In this document: one piece after another, positions 1 to 11,500 of the stretch
How the letters are laid out: every line of letters starts with the position of its first letter
Numbering within the stretch: position 1 is the stretch's first letter
Source of the DNA: Acanthaster planci
Taxonomy: Eukaryota > Echinodermata > Asteroidea > Valvatida > Acanthasteridae
Direction: 5' to 3'
DNA length: 64,000 nucleotides
NCBI RefSeq assembly: GCF_001949145.1
Contig: NW_019091356.1
Coordinates: 3,463,747 to 3,527,746, forward strand
Position numbers and translations under genes: made by a program
Notes under the pieces: generated by a model
Told to the model about the DNA's origin: nothing
Databases searched by the model: none
Seen by the model: only the letters and a program-made list of their open reading frames with translations

Positions 1-184
1 TTCTTCACGGTACACTGTTGGTATCATCTTTAAGAACTCAACAAAAACATGATACCATTAAAGCCATTTATGTATTCCATTCAGGATCTTCAGCCTGGCC
101 AACTTGCCCAAGAGGTGATTTTCCTGAAAGTATGTAGTAAAATGTATTTTTAGTAAAGCTGTTGTTCCGCTTTTCATTCAACAG

Positions 185-255
185 GAGTGAATCAACTTAC
201 TCCGGATGTGGACGGCGTTATGCATGCATTGATTTCTATCCTGCAGGGGCCTAAG
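185..255 (+). CDS. Unidentified gene, exon encoding VNQLTPDVDGVM...
   Basis: The acceptor is TTCATTCAACAG and the donor is AAG|GTAAAG. The first two bases complete a codon begun upstream. The exon leaves phase 0, which matches the next exon. The other two frames contain stops. Confidence 0.5.
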
Positions 256-1935
256 GTAAAGATCTGTTGTTGTCACAATGGTGGAATAACTATGCCCCTC
301 TCCCACCTTTGAAATCTTGAAATGCACATGGCCTGTGTATAAACGACAGTTCCCTTGAACCAAAGTTGTGCACCCTCACAGTACCCCTTCAGAAACTTCA
401 CCCCAGTTATGCCACTGTTGCAACAACTTGTGGGTGCTCTTTTGGACTGAACACTGAGGAGGATGGAAGAGGCAAAAGAAGTTGAGAAATTCTCATTATG
501 GTATTTTTTATGCATGTCTCGATGCAAGTGACAGGTCAATTTTGATATGAAATAAGCTGAAGAAAAGGCCACACTGCTTTCATGGATGGTCTTTCTGTGA
601 TGTACAGTTTGCCGTCAAGTGAACTTCAAGTGCCCCTGAGGTGCACAAACTTTAAAATGAGAAACCTGTGCTCTCCCTCTCATTGGAAAATTCCCGTTCT
701 TTTATGGACCATTCTATTTTTTACAGCCTTGGAACTGTACAAACTCAGGGGAACCCCCCCTTTTTCCCTAGCGAACTTCAGTTGTTTTCCTTGTACATGT
801 ACAGTCTTACGTTCTGTATTTTCCACAAATGGTCTGTGTCTCTGACGTGTTTGATAAACTCAGGGGAAACCCCTTTTTCCTCCGCTGAAAAGTTCACCAC
901 CCTTCATTGCCCATTTGGATTTGTGTGAAATCCAACTGAAGGATTTTCTGTACGGATTATAGCTTCCAACAAGCCTGTTGCTGCTCATGACTGTGGACAT
1001 CTGCATTGAAAAAACAGACAGGCCAAGGACACCCTGAAAAATGGCAAGACAAAGACTGAAGTGGTATTGCCTATATTTTCAGCTGGTGCACTGCAATTCC
1101 TTTTTTTTTAACACTGCTGCATGGGGCTTCTTTTTTCAGCGTACACCCAGGGCGAGGATACCACCAAGCACTGACGAACGACTAAAACAATTCATCAAGG
1201 GTGTTTTGGAGGATCCTGAGAGGTCGGCAGCTAAGACCTTGGAGAACTGGCCTCATCACCTTGGTAAGTGACCAACAACGTGGCCGGGGCTGGGGGATGC
1301 ATGTACCCCCATAAACAAACTTCGGCCCCACTGCCCAACTGAAATAAGGTTCTTTTAGGGAACATAACTTATTGGATATCTTAAAAGATTCTTATCGTGC
1401 CGGTTGCTATAAAAACAGGTGTTTTGATATCAGAAATTTGGCTGTCCAAACTGTAAAGTCCAGTGGCCACGTTGTGCTCTCTGGTCTCAGCAAATGACCA
1501 ATTACCGATCATTCAACACTTTATAGCAGGTATCAGTTATTTGAAAATTAGGCATCTTTTTTTGTGTTATATCTAACTCATAATACAACAAATTAGTGAA
1601 ATGAAGTGAAAATTTCCTCCGAAGTGAAGTGAAATTTGAAAGTAAGTCCCTCACTTCAGAATGTCAGCTCAGTTGTCAGTTAGCCATGTGGGGACTTCTT
1701 GTTTGTCAAAAGTTCTCATGAGTGAATTCAAAAGAGTCATACCCGTTGAAGAATGACGGCCTTTTTTGGGTTTTGTTTTCTTCCCACAGAGGAGGAGCTA
1801 GACAGTGTCCCAGCCGTCATGGACGACGAGGGTCTGGATGAGGCCTCTATTGGAGTGCAGACACTGCCAGATGAGAACCCCAGGCCCTGCGAACCACCCA
1901 GGGCAGAGTGGGATATATGTGGGTTTTTCGATTGA
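185..1935 (+). CDS. 3' part of an unidentified gene (three last coding exons)
   Basis: Three exons join in phase: 185-255, 1140-1263 and 1790-1935, giving 112 C-terminal residues and a TGA at 1933-1935. Each junction has an AG acceptor and, where internal, a GTAAAG or GTAAGT donor. The chain starts VNQLTPDVDGVMHALISILQ, continues with a basic, proline-containing stretch (RTPRARIPPS), then a probably helical segment (ERLKQFIKGVLEDPERSAAK), and ends in an acidic tail (EEELDSV, MDDEGLDE) closing with EWDICGFFD. I see no catalytic motif, membrane segment or zinc ligand set and do not recognise the family. The 5' exons lie to the left of the window; 85-129 may be one more exon but does not join cleanly. 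Transcription runs away from the window edge and ends tail-to-tail with the kinase gene. Confidence 0.6.
1140..1263 (+). CDS. Unidentified gene, penultimate exon
   Basis: The acceptor follows a long T-rich tract (TTCTTTTTTCAG). The donor is CTTG|GTAAGT. The 41 codons plus one base include RTPRARIPPSTDERLKQFIK and LEDPERSAAKTLENWPHHL. Confidence 0.6.
1790..1935 (+). CDS. Unidentified gene, last coding exon
   Basis: The acceptor is TTCTTCCCACAG. The exon is open from the acceptor to a TGA at 1933-1935 and encodes the acidic tail. Use of G/C-ending codons (GAG, CTG, GCC) is stronger than in flanking DNA, which supports coding. Confidence 0.65.
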
Positions 1936-2170
1936 GGGTGTAACTGGTCGGTGAAGGCTGACCATTATGTTTTAAGCCCCTATCCCGTCCTTTCTTGGTC
2001 TCAGATGAGCTATTTTCACTTAAAGCTCACTTTCCAGAAAAAGCAAACCAATTGTGATATTTGTTATCACGAAAATGTGTTTTGAAAGAACAAGAAGGTT
2101 GATACCGTCGCTGTGGCTTCCACTCTACTTAGGAAGGCCTTTTTTATCCTCCATCCACCGAGCATAACAT

Positions 2171-2220
2171 CACAAGACCCCACAAGACCCCATCAGACCC
2201 CACAAGACCCCATCAGACCA
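2171..2220. repeat. Short tandem repeat, 10-bp unit, 5 copies
   Basis: Five consecutive 10-mers alternate between CACAAGACCC and CATCAGACCC, in the 3' UTR of the first gene. Confidence 0.85.
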
Positions 2221-2953
2221 ACCCGACGCCTGAAGTCTTAATTCAAGTCACCGATCTGTTTGAATGAACTCTATCAAAAAAGCATTCCTTTTTCGTTGTT
2301 CTCCCTGTTACTTGTGACTGGTCTTGTGAATGGCCTTGCAATGGTTTTGATAATACAAGACCACTGTCTATTGTTCGCATTTCATTCATAGGCTATACCG
2401 TCTGCATATGGGGGGAATGTCGCTGTTCCCCGCCCAACAAGAGGCAAAGTTTTCTTGGTGTTTGCAAGACACGGAAAAGTGTCTATCCTATTTCCTGTTC
2501 TTCACCTCCTTGGGGTAAAACCATAAAAAAAATTGTACGATGACCTTATCAAACGTTATGGCTTCAGGGAAAAATTGCCCCTCCCCTGAAAATTTGATTT
2601 TGATCTTTCCGTGAACAGTTTTGCAGTGTTCCAGATATTCCTGTGAGAAATGTACATTCCATATTGGCAGCCAGCGTCTTGAATTATTGCTCTTTTCTCT
2701 GTCAAACAAAATGGAGGGGGGGTTATGGTTATGGTCCATCGTTTTTCAAAACATCTGAGCGACTGTGTTTTGCCATTGCCTTTGCACGTGAGATGATTAA
2801 CTGTAATAGGTCTAAGTCTTGGCTTAGGGTGAAGTGGTCAACACTGCCACTTCTTGGGTAGAGAAAGTTCAAGTTTATTTAGGAAGATTTATTATGGCAA
2901 TTGGATGCCATGGATTGTTGTCCTCCGTAGTTTGTATATTTTTGCATGGATTA

Positions 2954-2959
2954 AATAAA
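2954..2959 (+). promoter_or_regulatory. Candidate poly(A) signal AATAAA
   Basis: AATAAA lies in an AT-rich context about 1.0 kb after the stop codon at 1935, with no further open exon between. It is the likely 3' end of the first gene; other AATAAA words occur further on. Confidence 0.35.
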
Positions 2960-3812
2960 TAATGTAATTTTAGAACAAAGTCGTACTTTTTAAAGGGAAT
3001 TTTATTACATTTGTATTAGATCTCAAATCATCTCTTTAAAATTTTATCGCCGTTTTTTATCTGGACAGTTGAAATTACGTGTTTTATTTTTCTGAAGATG
3101 TAAGTTCAAACCTGGAATTATACATCAGTCAAAGATTCAAAATCATTGAAGTTGAAAGCTCTATTTGGCATCTTGACACATGCATTTATATTTAAATGAT
3201 TAGAAATAAATGATCTGAAAAGTGACTACATGTACTTTGTGTCAGTCTTCTGATGTAGCCGTGATTTTGAAATATTTTTGGCCTAACTTCGATAAAAGAA
3301 TGATAGACGGGAAAATATATGAAAAATTATCGTGGTAAATGTATACCCGTGTCACGGTGAAGGTAACCCTCATCTTTTCCTACCTCAGAAGGTAGTAGGT
3401 TCGGTTCTCCAGTTATTTGCTATACCCTTCCGCTTCCCCGTCAAGTGCTTCGTAAATTTGGAAATGTTTTTAACTACCTCAGTTTTCACTAATCCGGCCA
3501 GAATCCCGGCCCGCTTACGTGTACTCTCCGCGGAAGGGGACGTGGCTCTCTCGATGACCCATCATTAACGATGGGGGACCCACGATTTATTGTGGGGGAT
3601 CAGGAAATGTCGCAATCGGACAAAAATAACTTTCTTATATTAGTTCCCCTCCCCGTTTTTGCCTTCACTAGTGCTTCTTCAATTCATGACGTCACCAAAA
3701 TTTGGTTACACGCCCCAATCAGTGACCTTCATTCTGCGGTCAACAGATGCGTTTGCCTTCAGCCAAGTGGAGGAGTCTGGATACTAGTCTGAAGGTTCGC
3801 ACGTACGTACGT

Positions 3813-3970
3813 GTTTTCCAGACACAAGCATCCATGGTCCTGCCTCCTTAACCTCCTTGCGCGCCCGCGCCGCGCGCGAACAGATAAATGACGAATCACA
3901 CCACGTACATTCGTTATTTATCTGTTCGCGGGCAAAGAGGCAGGACCATGGATGCTTGTGTCTGAAAAAC
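3813..3970. repeat. Foldback (long inverted repeat), nested arms
   Basis: The outer arms, 3813-3845 and 3938-3970, are 33-base reverse complements with one mismatch (GTTTTCCAGACACAAGCATC and its partner). The inner arms, 3875-3896 and 3909-3930, are 22 bases with one mismatch (CGCGAACAGATAAATGACGA). The terminal loop is 12 bases. The left side of the stem also carries a GC-rich bulge (3850-3874). It is likely a small foldback/MITE or a palindrome left by a duplication. Confidence 0.85.
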
Positions 3971-4430
3971 AAAGTAAGTTGGCCAAGTTTCGAGCTGAAA
4001 TAGTTGTAATATTGTGCGCTAGACACAAGCTTGAGTTGTTCCGATGGTTTCTTGGTTTATTGTGTGTCAGATACAGGAGTACAACTATATTATATAAATG
4101 TAATTCTATTCATGCCGGGCTAGGTCTCATGGGGTACAATGATTGATGTATAACAGGTGAGGCCATTAGGGTCCAGAAGAGGGCAGAGGTACAAGGACAT
4201 TCTAAAATGGGTATTGTTGTTGGGTAGAGTTGTGGTGGTCAGGAGTGGACCTGTAAGAGTGCAGGATACCACAATAGTCGGTTTGGTTATAAGAGATGAA
4301 AAAGGTCGGTTCACTTAATTTCACCGTGTGGAGAATTGTAATGGTAAAGTGTTTTGGTTTCAAAATAAACAGCGGGAAAGGTTTAAGTCATTTCGGCCCC
4401 CGATGACACGCACACGACTCGTGCATTGCC

Positions 4431-4484
4431 CTAGCCCAGGTTGGACGACGTCTACATTACATTGCGACTAACAACCTGGGCTAG
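4431..4484. repeat. Short inverted repeat CTAGCCCAGGTTG
   Basis: Arms of 13 bases at 4431-4443 and 4472-4484 are perfect reverse complements (CTAGCCCAGGTTG / CAACCTGGGCTAG). GCATTGCC occurs at both outer edges as a direct repeat, which resembles a target-site duplication. Confidence 0.7.
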
Positions 4485-4989
4485 CATTGCCCCACGGCCG
4501 GCCTCCGCCCGCCCGGGGCTAGCTGCACCCCGGTAGTGCCATCTCCATACTTGAGGCTGTTCAGGCTACGCAGTAAATGTGACCGTGTGAAAAACTGCAT
4601 GTACCCCGGTACTTAAACGTGAGGTATTGGATTTTTAGGAAACTGTGTTCGTTTAGGCCTATTTGTATTTCTTGTTTGCTTCTGTTTAACAAGGTTTTGT
4701 GTAGCATGGAACAAACACTTCAGACGTGGCCAAGAATTACATTAACCGAAACTGGTATTTTGTACAGTATACACATATATACAGTTGATTTTATTTACAG
4801 TACAAATAAATGCAGATTTATAATCCCAATTGACACTATTATTTTGTACAATATCCTATGTATAGAATTCGTCCAGTGGTAAACCGTTTTGTAAGATGTC
4901 AAATTATAGATATTTACAAACTGTAGCTGTAGGCCTACATTCATTTACAAAGTTTAACACATTTTGCCTGGACAGAATCACAAAGCACA

Positions 4990-5400
4990 TGGTCTTCTGT
5001 ACAAAATAATATAAAACTCTATAGGTCTGTATTTACAGTGGAAACAAATACATTACTTTTTACAGTGTCTGTAATTAGCGAAAGTGATTAGACCTACAGA
5101 CCTGGCTGTCAGTTGCTTTCAGCACCAAAGGGCAAATAATTTGGTAAGAAACAGCAAATATATATCAACTGTAGCTATACATGTATTTACAAACTTGTTT
5201 GGATACAGTCTTCTGGTAAAATATATTACAAAAATACATCTGTATTTACCGTGACAATAAAATAGATACTACATGTGCTTTAATCTGTACAGTGTCTGAA
5301 ATTAGAGAAAGTCACTAGACGTAGAGACCTAGCTGTCAGTTGTTTCCATCACCAACTGGCAAAAAAACCAAACCAAAACAAAAAAAACAAATATTTACAA
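4990..5400. repeat. Degenerate direct duplication, period about 227 bp
   Basis: ACAGTGTCTG followed by an ATTAG-GAAAGT block and CTGTCAGTTG occurs at 5062 and again at 5289. The flanking CTGTATTTAC...AATA text is also shared, with many substitutions. The AT-rich surroundings repeat ATTTACAAACTGT several times. Confidence 0.6.
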
Positions 5401-6725
5401 ACTGTGGCTGTACATATATTTACAAACTTGATCACATTTTGTAAGGATACAGCCATAAATACAAAAATAAAACCAGTCTTTTGTACAATATAGACACTAT
5501 TTCTTAGTAAAATGTTTAAACAGCATTTAACAGTAACAACATTTTGCTGTCCAATGGCAGACCAATTAATTGATGTAAAACGGTGAATATTTACAAACCT
5601 TTAGAAATATGTATTTACAAAATGTGACAAACATTTGTTCCGGTAATTATGAAGCACTGGTCTTATTTACATGATATTACTACAATAATCTTCATTTACA
5701 GAAGAAATGCAGAGAGACTACTACATACTGAAATATTTATTTCTCTAGGAACTCGGATGTTCTCTACTGTCACCAAATATCTACCAACTAAGGCTATTGA
5801 TACATCCACAAACTTTGAATTGTGTGTACAGGTAGAGCAAAGAAAGAAAATTGCGGCAAAAATGAACATCTAGCTAACAATTTGATGATTACTTGAGAGT
5901 CCATTGAGGAACACAGTAGCTCAAGAACTTTCATTGGTTTCATGTCACAGAATGACCCGACATTGAAATCTATATACACTAGATCTATGACTAAATCTAA
6001 CTATACAATATGTTGTTTGTTGTTTTTGTCTTGACTGACTTGCTTTGTGTAAGCTTAAAAATAGTATGTACATATATGTACACACATCAATAAAAAAACA
6101 GCATTTTGAGAGATTATATTATATATACATATATATACATGTGTACTGAAAATCTTGGAGTACATATTTATCTTGGGTAGATCTGCATAGTTAAAGAATT
6201 GATTACCATTAGCGCCCTGCATAATTAAATTAGGCTGACAGTGCTGATTACGGGATGGGCGAAAACCCTGCAAAAACCCATCAGGGAAAAACAGGGAAAT
6301 TCCCACCCGGCTCCACGTTTCTGTGGCAACCAAGTTAGTCAACTCCGTAATCCAACACCATGCTTGGATCTACTGAGTATTACAAGGAGAGATATGCCTC
6401 ATAATGTGCAGAAATCTAACTGAACGTTCACAAAGGTTGGAATTTAAATAAAATTAGACAAATGTCTCACAGAACCTTGTGCCAATTTAGGTAATTTTGT
6501 TTTGGTTTGTATTGGTCTACTCTTTGTTGTAATGCTTACTCACTGTAGCGTCCTGATGAAAATGGACACTATGCCGGTGAAAAAAGTTGATACTTCCTTA
6601 TAATGTGTTGTGGGAGATTCTTAATAAGACCATAAACTTCCATATCTGAAGTAGACATAGGAGTACTTTCTGCATCAATGGCGCTGTGTAAAATAGCAAT
6701 GTCATTGGCACTGACAACTTGATTT

Positions 6726-6874
6726 AGGTCCTCATCTGATGGGAATAGGGCACAGTAAATCATTGTCTCTGAGAACTGGGCAGGTCAGGCTTGGACAAGT
6801 CCTCATCTGATTGGAATATGGCAGAGTAAATCATTGTCTTTATGAGAATTGGGAAGGTCAAGCTAGGAAAAGTC
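6726..6874. repeat. Tandem duplication, period 71 bp
   Basis: TCCTCATCTGATNGGAATA..GGCA.AGTAAATCATTGTCT is present twice, from 6726 and from 6797, at roughly 85% identity by eye. Read on the minus strand both copies stay open (MIYCALFPSDEDL and MIYSAIFQSDEDL). This hints at an ancient coding fragment, but no splice sites confirm it. Confidence 0.6.
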
Positions 6875-7910
6875 CACCTTACAGCACAGGGGGGGGGGCT
6901 TTGAGTGGGCTTAAGATGCAGGCTTCAGGAGAGATAACCAACTGTAGATGGGAAAGCACTGCATTCTTTCTCCAGTGCGCCAGCCGTTGCACTCTAAGAT
7001 GAACCCATTAGTATCTGGAGAGGAGGTGAAAACAAAATTGATTAGAAACTTTCTTGCGAATGTAAGATAAGCTTAAATCCATAAAACAGCCCAAATTTTC
7101 ATGTGTGACATATGAACAGAGCAAAGCAAAGGCTTGTCATATATTCATAGAACCTTTCTTTTACTTAATAAAAAGTACAAAGTATCTTTTAAAACATCTA
7201 TCAAATATGAAGCGGATGCATGTAAGTATTACAAACCCCTACTCTCCATTAAAAAACATTATACAGAATCACTTTCCTGACTAAGTCAACAACATGCAAT
7301 ATTCATTCTAGTCTAATTCAATAACCCTAAAAATTCTTGTATTAACATCCATGCAGTCAACTGGCAATGTGCCAAATTCACTAAGTTTTATCTGCTTTAC
7401 GCAATGCCTCAAACGGAGAGGTTGTAGGTCATTTTACAACATTTTTCTGTGAAGTTGGCTACTTACGGCACTTGAAGCAAACCCTATACATGTAACTGTT
7501 TCAGCTTAAAAATTATTGTCGAGACGTTGGTGTAGTAGTTCATAGAATTCATGGTTGGTGGTCATCTATGGTTTGTTAAAAAAATCAGTGGCAAATTGGG
7601 ACAAATTGATTGTTATTAAACACAGTTTTGATAAAAATATGAACAAATGAGGAAACTTCAGTAGGAGAGTTTAACATTACAGTGTCCCTGAGGTACATTT
7701 TGGGGAAACAGTCAACATCCAAGCATCATATCGTTTTCTACATTTGAAATTTTGTGTGTGATCGGATAATGCTAAATTCAACTTACAAAGATCAAGGGGT
7801 ATTTATGAAAGAGCAGTTGTGAAAAACAAAAGCAGGGGGTATGCAGGATGTTGACTATGAAATGGGGAATGTTTCATGGTGCACTGTATCATGAATCCCT
7901 CCTACCCCAG

Positions 7911-7916
7911 TTTATT
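7911..7916 (-). promoter_or_regulatory. Candidate poly(A) signal of the kinase gene
   Basis: AATAAA on the minus strand, about 0.5 kb past the kinase stop codon at 8421. It is the first canonical hexamer I found downstream. Confidence 0.35.
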
Positions 7917-8420
7917 TCTCTTTCAAATGAATTGCCTCACAGTTGTTCATAACTGTCCAGTTGCAGCTGTTTCCTTTGAGACAGATCATGAAAAAAAAGC
8001 ACAGTTCTAGCCAAATTACAAGCCAGCAGGAATGGGTGACCCTGGAATAGCATCCCCCACTTTTGTAAATGAATGCAGATCATGTAATCTTACATCCCAT
8101 GGCAAAAATGGTGTTCCAATCTAACAGGCTTATTAAAGTATAAAACCCTAGCAAGGGCAGATTGGGGCAGGGGAACCACAGAGGCCGTGTCCCCCCAGCA
8201 TTTTTTTAGTTTTTTTTTTTATAAAACCACACTAAACATTTTTTTGAATAGTATTTCTTTTGAAAACTGTACAAGAAAGTCCCAAATGTGGCCTCATCCT
8301 TCAGAAAGGCTACGTTGGTTACATTAAATTCCCCATTTTTTCTGGTCCCCCCCAACCTGGGTCCCCTTTGAAGTTTAGGCACTAAATTCTCTAAAAAGGC
8401 ATTCTAGAGAATAAATATGT

Positions 8421-8579
8421 TCAAACAGAAGTCACCTTGCCACGTTCATCAATACACCAAACCCAATTCCTGCCATCCAGTGCTGTCACAGCGTCCAGGT
8501 CATAGTTGCCTGGCCCAAAAGTGTGATGCCGATCCAAGGCGCTTCCGTTCTTCAGACTGAGCGTAAAGGGTGTTGGGAT
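8421..8579 (-). CDS. NIK-like kinase exon 10 (C-terminus and stop)
   Basis: Encodes IPTPFTLSLKNGSALDRHHT, GNYDLDAVTALDGRNWVWCI and DERGKVTSV, with the stop at 8421-8423. A GTGACT within GKVT could act as a donor, but the in-frame TGA four codons later makes read-through to the stop the simpler model. Confidence 0.8.
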   Translation of the reverse strand: MPTPFTLSLKNGSALDRHHTFGPGNYDLDAVTALDGRNWVWCIDERGKVTSV

Positions 8580-11500
8580 CTGAATCCAAGAAGTCAGTTT
8601 AGTGTAGAAAATGAACTTGTTTAATCAGCAGTTTGTCCTTTGATAAGTGCGAATCTCCTGATTTTAAGAAATCCTCATGAGAAACCGCAGCATGTTGCTG
8701 TAACATCTATTTAAGTTTGCACAGTCAAGTACCTGCATTGCACAGAGTGCAACTGAGTTTCAAATGATAACGCTGAAGAGTGCATATTCGCTCTTCGCAT
8801 GCTGCTGCCATACGCATGCAGAGCATCAACCTGGCAGCCGTTTCAGTGATGCCTGGGACGCTTAGCAATTTTGCGTGCGTTAACTAAGCTCTTATGCCAT
8901 GTGATTGGACAATATTTCAAAAAGCTGTGTTGACGCGATTCTGAAGCGATTCCACAAACTGCCAGTTCGAGGCTCTGCATGCCTATGATGGCAGGTTGCA
9001 AAGAGCGAATACACTAGCAACATGCCATTCCAACAAGATCCCATGGAACTGGCATTACTTTTCAGTGAAAATAAACTTTTCCACATTACCTGCTTGCAAA
9101 GTGCCTCAGCCACATCTGCGGCAGTATTTGAAGATGGAGAGAGTTTTATCTTGACAGGTTCACAATCCCCGTAGTGGACAGTCACAAATATACCTACAGT
9201 TACACATATGAGACATTTGTTCTTGAAGCAACCAGTCCATTAATACCTCGGTCTTTATGGAAATATTCAATACCAACTTTCTGTTTGTGCACGATCCCTC
9301 AAAGATCACAACACCAGAATACTGCGCAGTCCATCTTATCACAAAATTAGACCGTGGACCGCCAGTCCAGTCTTGTGCGATTCAAGTCGCAATTTGTGCT
9401 GCTTCACTCTCGTGCAGGCTAAGGAAAGGGTGAAGATGACACTACCCAAGTCAAATTTGAAAAGCCAACTTAAACGTCACGCGGATGGTGTAGTACGTGG
9501 ATGAGCCTGATAATCACTTTTGGGGGGGATTTGGTCGTTGAATACAAAGAATAAGCCCACTAGAAGGGCTGTCCCTCGACATGTCTCCAACAGCGACATA
9601 ATACTACAGTATCGTTGTACTATAGTATTTCCACTAATCGTTTGACTATGATGCATACTGTACTTGCAAAAGACTGATCTTTCTGGACAGGCCAGACAAA
9701 CATCTTTACTTTTCTCATTAACATGCTGGGTGCATCTGGGTTGACATGCACATGGATGAGGGCATAAAATATAGCTGGTTCTGTGTACAAGAGAACGCTG
9801 AATCAAAACTGAATTGAAACTTTACGGGATACTCGCGATCAATGTTTTAATGTATGCAAAGTTAAAAACAAAATCAGTTGTATAACAGCCAGATCCCCCT
9901 CCCACAGTGAGATGCCCCCCCCAATGTGGTTCTTTCAAGGCTGAGCTCACAGAGGAGAATCTAAGATTTTCCAAAAGGTAGGGAGCGTGATTCCAGTTTT
10001 TTTTTTTAAGGGGGGGGGCTGTGAACTAAAGCAGTACATGTAATGATAAAATGCCCGTACGGCGTGGGGTCCGGTGCCATTTTGGATTCCAGGCACTCTG
10101 TGGTGCAATTTCAGATTAGTATGACACCTCTTTTTTTCCTTCTCCTTCCCTCTGTCTTCTCTTTATTTATTTATTTTTTGGGTGAAAAGGGGGGGCGTGT
10201 CCCCACCCCTCGGATTTGCCCCTGCTTACCTTTGACACCATGGGGGATTGTACATGTATCTCTCTTCTCTGTTTCATCATGCGTCAGTGCTCCTGCTTCG
10301 TCAGTGGACAGACCATCCTCTGAAGTTTGTGAATCCACATTATTTAAGCTGTCATCCGGAGGTTGCCTGCTCAGAAGAAAAGAGGCAATTGGAAGTGGTG
10401 TTAGTGCTATTTGTAAATATACAGCACAGATCTCTGAAGAACACTTCATGCATTGACATGAACCACATTAATTCAATTTTTTTAACCATGTTCATTACTC
10501 AAATGATGGTCAGTCATTGTCAACTCCAGATACATGTATTGAGATCTGAAAAAATCTGTGTATGTTTATTTGAAAGTAATTTTTACATTCAAGTACCGCC
10601 TAGACTGTTTACAACCAAGTTATTTGCTGTTTCGTGCTATCTCTGGATTTCATGCGATTACTTAGGAGGGGAAATCTTTCCAGATTTCTACCACATTCCT
10701 CCTTTTGTAAGGAAGTGGGTCGGGACAACTTATTACAGAGACAGACTCATTGAGCAACACCCATGTTCCTGTGAACATCACCAGTCAAGATTGGGTACCC
10801 ATGACACGAAGACTCGGCTTCTGCATTGTCTGAGGAGGCTGCTTGTCCTTGTGCATGTATGACTGTGTCTATGGAACAGCCAATAAGCTGGCTGCAGCGG
10901 CTTCTAACGGATTCATGCAATGTTTCTGACCACAGCTAATGATAGGTACGGGAGTTCATCCACTCACCTCGTCTCACTGACAGCATATTTGTTGGATTTA
11001 TAATCAGCTGCTGGTGGTTCACTCACAGTAGCAGGAATGCTGTACAGTTGTTTCACTGTTTCATTAAGAGCATAAGAAAAGCGCTTATGTCTAGAAAGTG
11101 TCATGTCACCTGTTCTGAATGACTACACTGACCTGTCTAAGGCCAGAAAATGTAGAACCACTTTACTTGTTTACTTCATGAAAACATGTATGAGCTTTTT
11201 CAGTGTTCAGTAACTTTTTTGTGAAGCAACACTTACCGATACTCATGGGGCAAGCGTCAAAAACTTCTTTTGAAGTTGGCCTTTGGTTTAATGAAACCTT
11301 GTGTGCCCATTCGATGAACGTTCGGAGCTCCCCATTGGTTGATCTAGGTATATCCACATTTGGATAATCCTATTGAAGGATTGACAAGAACAAAAGCTTT
11401 TCCACTGAACAAATTCTATGCAGGAGAACCTTCGCAGCAATGGGATGTTGCTGTGAATTCTCCATTTGTTCAGTACGTACACTTAAAGTCTTGTGATTGC

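Larger units (their letters stand above)
1936..8420. other. Intergenic / 3' UTR region without a recognised gene
   Basis: This stretch lies between the stop codons of two convergent genes. It holds the 3' UTRs, the 10-bp tandem repeat, two tiny hairpins at 3543-3590, the 3813-3970 foldback, a short inverted repeat at 4431-4484, a degenerate duplication at about 4990-5400 and a 71-bp duplication at 6726-6874. No open frame here shows exon-like splice sites with conserved motifs. Confidence 0.6.

Noticed and set aside
85-129. Possible exon upstream of 185 (DLQPGQLAQEVIFLK in one frame)
   Set aside because: It has AG and GT ends, but the attractive frame leaves phase 0, which hits a stop in the next exon. 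The phase that fits gives a less protein-like peptide.
3395-3420. tRNA-like B box (GGTTCGGTTCTCC)
   Set aside because: No A box or cloverleaf stems could be placed around it.
9477-9806. Cys-rich 109-codon minus frame in a kinase intron
   Set aside because: Joining it to the kinase exons would break the phase that the flanking exons already share; the Cys spacing matches no family I know.
10248-10862. 204-codon + strand frame
   Set aside because: It overlaps kinase exon 8 on the opposite strand, has no domain and no promoter, and is rich in Cys/His as chance frames often are.
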